Source: an uncultured Ruminococcus sp. (GTDB taxonomy: Bacteria > Bacillota > Clostridia > Oscillospirales > Ruminococcaceae). From it: a stretch of 10,697 nucleotides of DNA. A program made the position numbers and the translations under genes. Below are positions 6,580 through 10,697 of this stretch, one piece after another. Where the stretch lies: positions 1 to 10,697 of the forward strand of contig CAMCMW010000029.1 of assembly GCA_945876155.1 (NCBI GenBank), given 5' to 3'. The notes below the pieces were generated by a model. The model searched no databases, was not told the DNA's origin, and was given only the letters and a program-made list of their open reading frames with translations. Positions within the stretch are counted from its first letter, which is position 1. The number at the start of each line of letters is the position of its first letter.

Positions 6580-7263
6580 ATTTTACTTCAATATAATTTT
6601 CTGGTGGGAATCATATCTTCCGCCGCACTGGCTTTCGGTAATCTTCCACAGCAGATTCCGGAACAACCACCTGTTCAGAATACGGCAGTTATTGAATTTG
6701 CTGAATATGAGGTGACCGCTGAGGAGAATGAGACCGAAACGGAAACTGAGGCTGAGGAAGAGTATGAAACTGAAACGGCTGAATGTGAGGAAGAATGTGA
6801 AACCGAAGAGGAGTACGAGGAGGAATATGAACCGGAAGTCAGCGGAGTATTTTCCGAGGGCTTTGACTCCTCTTTCAAGGCTTACATGGACTACCGGTGC
6901 ATAACCGACACGTCATCGGTACAGTATGATATGCAGCAAACGGCGTACACCGATTCAAGAGGTTTCAGAAGAATTGGCGACGATTACTGCGTTGCCCTGG
7001 GTACAGGCATTACCGGCGGCTGCGGAGAGAGGTTTGCAGTTTACCTTGACAGCGGATATTCCTTCACCGCAATCGTCTCGGACGTAAAAGCCGATGTGCA
7101 TACCGACTCCACTCACTGCTATGTCCCCAGGGGTGAAAATTCCGGAAACGTGGTTGAGTTTATAATCGACACCGACTGTTCCGACAGTTCCATGCTCTCC
7201 AGCGGAAACGCCGGGTACTATGAAGATTTAAGCGGAAACATAACTGCAATAGAACCAATATAA
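6580..7263 (+). CDS. Exported or anchored protein with Glu/Thr-rich stalk and Cys-containing domain, function unknown
   Basis: From ATT at 6580 the protein is 227 residues; from GTG at 6604 it is 219. I number from the GTG. A hydrophobic stretch ending SSAALAFG (residues 5-12) resembles the end of a signal peptide or anchor, and the ATT start extends it with LLQYNFLVG, making it long enough to function. A Pro-rich segment (14-24) follows, then a very acidic region (about 37-78) of Glu with Thr and Tyr, and a globular part (about 80-190) with FKAYMDYR, AYTDSRGFRRIGDDYCVALG and VVEFIIDT. Cysteines at 61, 65, 99, 129, 140, 172 and 192 suggest disulfides or metal binding. The C-terminal part resembles an uncharacterised domain I have seen in other clostridial proteins, perhaps a cell-wall or 3D-like barrel; that is a guess. 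Frame and stop are certain; start is not. Confidence 0.75.
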   Translation: MLLQYNFLVGIISSAALAFGNLPQQIPEQPPVQNTAVIEFAEYEVTAEENETETETEAEEEYETETAECEEECETEEEYEEEYEPEVSGVFSEGFDSSFKAYMDYRCITDTSSVQYDMQQTAYTDSRGFRRIGDDYCVALGTGITGGCGERFAVYLDSGYSFTAIVSDVKADVHTDSTHCYVPRGENSGNVVEFIIDTDCSDSSMLSSGNAGYYEDLSGNITAIEPI

Positions 7264-7299
7264 AAAAAGCAAGCCTGACTGTTTAACCCAGTCAGGCTT
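7262..7299 (-). terminator. Terminator of the yabP-yabQ-divIC-yabR block
   Basis: AAGCCTGACT (7271-7280) pairs with AGTCAGGCTT (7290-7299) around a 9-base loop. On the minus strand the stem is followed by GC and a run of seven T (7262-7268). On the plus strand the tail is only ATGATGTTATTTT, so it may also end the acidic-protein transcript, but less efficiently. Confidence 0.8.
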
Positions 7300-7305
7300 A
7301 TGATG

Positions 7306-7734
7306 TTATTTTCCTCTTCTAGAACCGTTTTTTCTTTCAGTGTTGCGCTTTAATGCACAGATTTTTTCCTCACTGTTCTGCTTAAAGCGTGTCAGCATTT
7401 CCTCAAAGCCCAGTTCTGATACCGGAGGCTTTTTCTTAGGCTCCCAGATATTAGGCTTGCGTTCCGGACGCTTTGCCGGTTTAAGCTGTTCTTCAGCATT
7501 CTCGTTTGCCTTCTTTATGGACAGACCAATCTTGCCGTCGTCACTTATAGAAAGCACCTTTACCTTGACCATCTGGTTTTCAGTCAGATAGTCCTTAACG
7601 TCTTTAACAAAGGTATTGGCAATTTCAGAAATATGTACCATTCCTGTTCCGGCACCCTCAATTTCAACGAATGCGCCGTACTGCGCAATGCCCTTTACCT
7701 TACCGTCGTATATTTTTCCGATTTCAAGCTGCAT
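7306..7734 (-). CDS. yabR: S1-domain RNA-binding protein, YabR homologue
   Basis: 142 residues. Residues 1-75 are a single S1 (OB-fold) RNA-binding domain: GKIYDGKVKGIAQYGAFVEI at 6-25, GMVHISEI at 31-38 and DGKIGLSIKKA at 66-76. The rest is basic and probably flexible, with KP and RK-rich stretches and a final KNGSRRGK. B. subtilis YabR (about 128 residues) has the same plan and lies just after divIC, as here. Its role is poorly defined; binding to RNA or the ribosome is expected from the domain. The ATG at 7734 has a G-rich site (AGGGGGAT on the minus strand, 7745-7752) about 11 bases upstream, slightly far. It is last in its block and followed by a clear terminator. Confidence 0.88.
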   Translation of the reverse strand: MQLEIGKIYDGKVKGIAQYGAFVEIEGAGTGMVHISEIANTFVKDVKDYLTENQMVKVKVLSISDDGKIGLSIKKANENAEEQLKPAKRPERKPNIWEPKKKPPVSELGFEEMLTRFKQNSEEKICALKRNTERKNGSRRGK

Positions 7735-7774
7735 GGTTTATAAAATCCCCCTATTAATGATAATATTTCGGACA

Positions 7775-8080
7775 TCAGTTCCTTGATTTGTCATAATACC
7801 TGCGTTCATCAGGATATGCGTAATTCATTTTCTCAATAGCAAGTTTTTCCATATAAGCATCCATATCATCATCTTCAAGGATTCTTTGCAGTTCAACATT
7901 TTCAGCTTCAATTTCTTCGGCTTTTTTATTGATTGAATCAAGTTCCTTCTGCATTTCCGAATGGTTTGACTTAGTTATAATAATAGAAACAAAACAGGCT
8001 ATTACCGCTGTAATTGCTGTGAATTTAGTTATAAGGCTGAACAAACCTTTGCGTTTAGGTTTTCCCGGCTTTCTTTTCAA
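7775..8080 (-). CDS. divIC: DivIC/FtsB-family septum formation protein
   Basis: 101 residues. A basic N-terminus (MKRKPGKPKRKG) faces the cytoplasm, one membrane helix spans about 15-36, a coiled coil spans about 40-70 (EMQKELDSINKKAEEIEAEN), and the family's C-terminal segment MEKLAIEKMNYAYPDERRYY is at 77-96, with the conserved Pro and acidic/Arg residues. Proteins of this type join FtsL and DivIB in the divisome and connect septal wall synthesis to the Z ring; B. subtilis DivIC is also needed for sporulation septa. The start is a TTG at 8080, overlapping the end of yabQ by 26 bases with only a weak ribosome site, so translation is probably coupled to yabQ. No internal start would keep the membrane helix. 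Confidence 0.9.
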   Translation of the reverse strand: MKRKPGKPKRKGLFSLITKFTAITAVIACFVSIIITKSNHSEMQKELDSINKKAEEIEAENVELQRILEDDDMDAYMEKLAIEKMNYAYPDERRYYDKSRN

Positions 8081-8609
8081 GTTTTCTCACTTTCTTTCTT
8101 TTGCTCTTTTTATTCACCTTATTATTATACAACAAATCACTCCCTACAATCAAGGGGGTTTCAGAAATTTTTTTATTCATTTTCCGTTTTTGGAGACTTC
8201 TAACAAAAAAAGCCCTGCATTTTTTAAATATAAGTACAAACTTTTGATTTACAGGTCTGAAAATAAAACACAGTCCCTTTTTTATCAGCATTGCAATTCT
8301 CCTGATTACTGATACAACAGCGTTTCCGACTGTGAAGAAGTACACCAGAAATCCCAGCAGATTGCCGGCGCAGAAATATACTCTGAATTCACTCCTCGCA
8401 GCAGTAATTGTAAAGCACATAAGGAATATCCCGTAAATCACAAAGAAAAGAATGTCTTCCAATGCCACAAGCAGTTTACCGTGGGGAAAAATGATTCTCA
8501 GCGCTCTGAAAATATCGTATACTATCCCGATAGGCACTCCGAACAGGCAGGACAGCAAAAACAGTCTGAGCTGCTGTGACGCAGTAAAAAAGCTTTCAAG
8601 ACCTTCCAT
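8055..8609 (-). CDS. yabQ: YabQ, spore cortex biosynthesis membrane protein
   Basis: 184 residues. The N-terminal half is membrane-embedded, with likely helices at about 15-35 (LFLLSCLFGVPIGIVYDIF), 46-67 and 74-98. The family feature GxxxGxxYDxFRALR is visible around residues 24-38. The C-terminal 60 residues are strongly basic and probably cytoplasmic. In B. subtilis YabQ is made in the mother cell and needed for spore cortex formation; its biochemical activity is not known. AGAGGG on the minus strand lies 9 bases before the ATG. It follows yabP by 15 bases and overlaps divIC by 26 bases, so these form one operon. Length is somewhat below B. subtilis YabQ (about 210), mostly in the tail. 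Confidence 0.88.
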   Translation of the reverse strand: MEGLESFFTASQQLRLFLLSCLFGVPIGIVYDIFRALRIIFPHGKLLVALEDILFFVIYGIFLMCFTITAARSEFRVYFCAGNLLGFLVYFFTVGNAVVSVIRRIAMLIKKGLCFIFRPVNQKFVLIFKKCRAFFVRSLQKRKMNKKISETPLIVGSDLLYNNKVNKKSKRKKVRKLEKKAGKT

Positions 8610-8624
8610 ATATCCAAACCCTCT

Positions 8625-8909
8625 TTATCTGAAAAGCTTTCCTAAAAACGTGGGAGAGCCTTTTTTGTCTTTATCACCGTAGTTCAAAGCCCAGATGTCA
8701 CCGTCAATGGTCATGTCCCCGGTTTCAACGCTCATGGAATTGATGTGCAGTTCACGCCCCTTGATAACAAGCTCCCCCATCTGGGTGTAGAGGACGATAC
8801 AGCGTTCGTCAAAGCTGTCAACATCGGTGACTCCGGAAATGGTGAGGTTTTTTCTTCCCTCCATTATGACATTGTGAATCGGTCTGGCGTTTTTTTCTTC
8901 ATTGTTCAT
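8625..8909 (-). CDS. yabP: YabP, sporulation protein
   Basis: 94 residues, the normal YabP size. Family features are HNVIMEGRKNLTISGVTDVDSFDE (12-35), with the near-invariant SGVxxVxSFDE, and LVIKGRELHI (47-56) followed by SVETGDMTIDGDI. The YabP/YqfC family forms small beta-rich proteins involved in mother-cell envelope steps of sporulation; in B. subtilis yabP and yabQ are under sigma-E. AAGGAG on the minus strand (8919-8924 on plus) lies 9 bases before the ATG. It is the first gene of the block, so the operon promoter should lie in the AT-rich region at about 8930-9010. No clean sigma-E or sigma-A promoter could be fixed there. Confidence 0.92.
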   Translation of the reverse strand: MNNEEKNARPIHNVIMEGRKNLTISGVTDVDSFDERCIVLYTQMGELVIKGRELHINSMSVETGDMTIDGDIWALNYGDKDKKGSPTFLGKLFR

Positions 8910-9232
8910 TTTGTGATTCTCCTTAATTTTTATTTACATTTATTTATATGCTGTGTCACCTCAATTAAGAACTAAATCTATAATATGCTATTCAGATTTA
9001 ATCAGTATCTTCTTAAAAATAAAAAGTATTTTAAGGCTTGACCATATTTTTTTATGTAATTCTTTTTTGTTCTGATTCAAAACTTAAATAGAAATATTTA
9101 AAAGAATATTTTTATTCATTTCACAAAGATTTCACTTTACAAACTGCTAAAACTGTTATATAATAACAATTGAAGGGAGAAATTCCCGAAGAATGATTTT
9201 AAATTATTTTATACATATGGAGGACTATAACA
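8910..9232. other. AT-rich divergent intergenic region, 323 bases
   Basis: It separates yabP (-) from the alcohol dehydrogenase (+) and holds the ribosome site of yabP at its left, the dehydrogenase promoter and leader at its right, and between about 8930 and 9130 only AT-rich sequence with A/T tracts. No coding frame with a ribosome site, no tRNA and no strong inverted repeat was seen in the middle. Confidence 0.6.
9136..9164 (+). promoter_or_regulatory. Sigma-A promoter of the alcohol dehydrogenase
   Basis: TTTACA (9136-9141) and TATAAT (9159-9164) are 17 bases apart, 11 of 12 consensus bases. Transcription should begin near 9171. The first transcribed bases can form a small hairpin, GGGA (9175-9178) with TCCC (9184-9187), which may protect the 5' end. 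Confidence 0.85.
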
Positions 9233-10444
9233 ATGGCAAGATTCACTTTACCCCGTGACCTTTATCATGGAAAGGGCGCTCTTGAAAATCTTAAAACTCT
9301 TACAGGTAAAAAGGCAATCGTAGTAGTCGGCGGCGGCTCTATGAAGAGATTCGGTTTCCTTGACAAGGCAGTTGAATATCTTAAAGAAGCCGGTATGAAG
9401 GTTCAGCTTTTTGAAAACGTTGAACCAGATCCTTCTGTTGAAACAGTTATGAAGGGTGCTGCTGCAATGAGAGAATTCCAGCCGGACTGGATTGTTGCAA
9501 TGGGCGGCGGTTCACCTATCGATGCTGCAAAGGCAATGTGGGCATTCTATGAATACCCTGAAACAACTTTCGAGGACCTTATCACTCCTTTCAGCTTCCC
9601 GACACTTCGTACAAAGGCTAAATTCTGTGCTATCCCGTCAACATCAGGTACCGCAACAGAGGTTACTGCTTTCTCAGTAATCACAGATTATTCAAAAGGT
9701 ATCAAATATCCTCTTGCTGACTTCAATATCACTCCGGATGTTGCAATTGTTGACCCGACACTTGCTGAAACAATGCCGAAAAAGCTTACTGCCCACACAG
9801 GTATGGACGCTATGACTCACGCAATTGAGGCTTATGTTTCAACACTTCACTGCAACTACACAGACCCTCTTGCACTTCACGCAATCAAGATGATACATGA
9901 AAACTTAAAGAAGTCCTATGACGGTGATATGACTGCAAGAGCAGCTATGCACGACGCTCAGTGTCTTGCTGGTATGGCATTTTCAAATGCGCTGCTTGGT
10001 ATCGTTCACTCAATGGCTCACAAGACAGGTGCTGCATTTACAGGTGACCACATTATTCACGGCTGCGCAAACGCTATGTACCTGCCAAAGGTTATCAAGT
10101 ACAACTCAAAAAATGCTGAGGCAGCAAAACGCTATGCTGAAATTGCAGAGTTTATCGACTTAAAAGGCAATACAACGGAAGAGCTTATTGACGCTCTTAT
10201 TGCTGAACTGCGTTCAATGAACGACCAGCTTGACATTCCGCAGGCTATCAAGTTCTACGGCAAGAGCGGCGTAAAGGCAGACGAAAGCATTATTGACGAA
10301 AAGGAATTTATGGACAAGCTTCCTGAAACTGCAAAGAATGCCATTTCAGACGCTTGTACAGGTTCAAACCCTCGTCAGCCAAGTCAGGAAGAAATGGAAA
10401 AACTGCTTAAAGCCTGCTACTATGACCTCGAAATTGATTTCTGA
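9233..10444 (+). CDS. Iron-containing alcohol dehydrogenase
   Basis: 403 residues, family-typical length. The N-terminal domain (about 1-185) has the NAD(P)-binding GGGS of VVVGGGS (31-36) and MGGGSPIDAAK (90-100). The C-terminal helical domain carries the metal ligands expected for this family: D192 and H196 in HTGMDAMTHAIEAY, H259 in GIVHSMAH, and H276 in HIIHGCAN. Such enzymes interconvert aldehydes and alcohols, usually ethanol or butanol in fermenting clostridia, in the cytoplasm. The exact substrate and the choice of NADH or NADPH cannot be read here. GGAGG at 9219-9223 is 9 bases before the ATG. Codons are unusually uniform (many CTT, GCT, ACA and GCA) compared with the neighbouring genes, which together with the strong promoter suggests high expression. 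It is monocistronic, ending at its own terminator. Confidence 0.95.
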   Translation: MARFTLPRDLYHGKGALENLKTLTGKKAIVVVGGGSMKRFGFLDKAVEYLKEAGMKVQLFENVEPDPSVETVMKGAAAMREFQPDWIVAMGGGSPIDAAKAMWAFYEYPETTFEDLITPFSFPTLRTKAKFCAIPSTSGTATEVTAFSVITDYSKGIKYPLADFNITPDVAIVDPTLAETMPKKLTAHTGMDAMTHAIEAYVSTLHCNYTDPLALHAIKMIHENLKKSYDGDMTARAAMHDAQCLAGMAFSNALLGIVHSMAHKTGAAFTGDHIIHGCANAMYLPKVIKYNSKNAEAAKRYAEIAEFIDLKGNTTEELIDALIAELRSMNDQLDIPQAIKFYGKSGVKADESIIDEKEFMDKLPETAKNAISDACTGSNPRQPSQEEMEKLLKACYYDLEIDF

Positions 10445-10460
10445 TGACTATTTTATAAAT

Positions 10461-10495
10461 AAAGGCTGTACCTTTTACGGTACAGCCTTTTTGTT
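10461..10495 (+). terminator. Terminator of the alcohol dehydrogenase
   Basis: AAAGGCTGTACC (10461-10472) pairs perfectly with GGTACAGCCTTT (10479-10490) around a 6-base loop, followed by TTGTTTGTGTTT. The 12-bp stem is A-rich on its left, so it may also serve the convergent gene ending at 10501. Confidence 0.9.
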
Positions 10496-10500
10496 TGTGT

Positions 10501-10697
10501 TTACTTCTTAATATTAAACATCATGCCGGAAAGCGGTTCAATTTTAAGTGTAATGACGTTTTTGCCGTCAGTTTCTTCACTTTTCAGTATCTGCATACTA
10601 TTTTTCACGTCACCGCCGTATTCCTCCCAGCGGCTGTGGAGAATGAGTTCAAAACTGCACTTCTCATCAACTTCAAAGCTTATCTCCTGTTCAAGAC
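10501..10697 (-). CDS. C-terminal end of a GH13 enzyme, probably glycogen-branching enzyme
   Basis: The minus-strand frame is open from the right edge to TAA at 10501-10503, giving 65 residues that end MMFNIKK. The piece FELILHSRWEEYGGD, followed by a beta-strand region and IEPLSGMMF, resembles the final all-beta domain of glycogen-branching and related GH13 enzymes, where a VxNSD...YGG stretch is followed by LPPLSxxxL. Here HSRWEE replaces the more usual NSD, so the match is partial. No catalytic residue is in view. Other alpha-glucan enzymes of GH13 remain possible. It converges on the alcohol dehydrogenase and leaves 56 bases between the two stops, occupied by the terminator hairpin. Confidence 0.55.
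   Translation of the reverse strand, partial: LEQEISFEVDEKCSFELILHSRWEEYGGDVKNSMQILKSEETDGKNVITLKIEPLSGMMFNIKK

Noticed and set aside
6709-6834. DNA tandem repeat in the acidic region
   Set aside because: The GAA/GAG-rich stretch is low complexity but has no fixed repeat unit; it reflects Glu/Thr codons rather than a microsatellite or CRISPR-like array.
6675-6878. Minus-strand Ser/Val-rich frame opposite the acidic stalk
   Set aside because: Its repetitive Ser-Val-Ser composition is the mechanical complement of Glu/Thr codons on the plus strand.
8979-8984. TATAAT on the plus strand in the intergenic region
   Set aside because: No -35 hexamer at suitable distance, and it lies 250 bases before the alcohol dehydrogenase, which has a much better promoter at 9136-9164.
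8979-9009. Sigma-E promoter for yabP on the minus strand (GATACT, then CATATTAT)
   Set aside because: The -10-like CATATTAT (8980-8987) is partial, and the spacing to GATACT (16 bases) is longer than usual for sigma-E. Too weak in such AT-rich DNA to call.

Overview
The window looks like chromosomal DNA from an anaerobic, Gram-positive gut-type clostridium, most likely near the Ruminococcus/Oscillospiraceae group. This is an inference from gene content: a xylan-type GH43 enzyme, a thiSFGH cluster using the anaerobic radical-SAM ThiH rather than ThiO, the Firmicute sporulation/division block yabP-yabQ-divIC-yabR, an iron alcohol dehydrogenase, consensus sigma-A promoters, strong GGAGG ribosome sites and intergenic DNA much richer in AT than the genes. 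No insertion sequence, phage gene, tRNA, rRNA or CRISPR array was seen.

Layout. (1) 1-743 (+): 3' part of a GH43 beta-xylosidase-like gene. (2) 761-4445 (+): a thiamine-thiazole operon with a textbook promoter, a short structured leader with a terminator-like hairpin (not a recognisable TPP riboswitch), then thiS, a thiF with an extra ThiS-like N-terminal domain, thiG, thiH and a ThiE/TenI-family gene. It ends at a terminator shared with the convergent gene. (3) 4443-6438 (-): an ABC-F ATPase with its own promoter. (4) about 6580-7263 (+): an exported or anchored protein of unknown function with a Glu/Thr-rich stalk and a Cys-containing C-terminal domain; its start codon is unusual. (5) 7262-8909 (-): yabP, yabQ, divIC and an S1-domain yabR homologue, in the same order as in Bacillus subtilis. 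(6) 8910-9232: AT-rich divergent intergenic region. (7) 9136-10495 (+): a strongly promoted iron-containing alcohol dehydrogenase with its own terminator. (8) 10501-10697 (-): the C-terminal end of a probable glycogen-branching or other GH13 enzyme.

How the genes work together. ThiF adenylates the ThiS C-terminus, which then receives sulfur. ThiH makes dehydroglycine (2-iminoacetate) from tyrosine, and ThiG joins these with deoxyxylulose phosphate to give thiazole phosphate. The last gene is either a tautomerase acting on the ThiG product (TenI type) or the coupling enzyme ThiE; its residues favour TenI. Pyrimidine-branch genes (thiC, thiD) are absent here. YabP and YabQ act in spore envelope formation and DivIC in division.

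No wholly new system stands out. The best second looks are the thiS leader RNA, the TenI-like signature of the last thi gene, the non-AUG start and unknown domain of the acidic protein, and the ThiS-like domain on ThiF.
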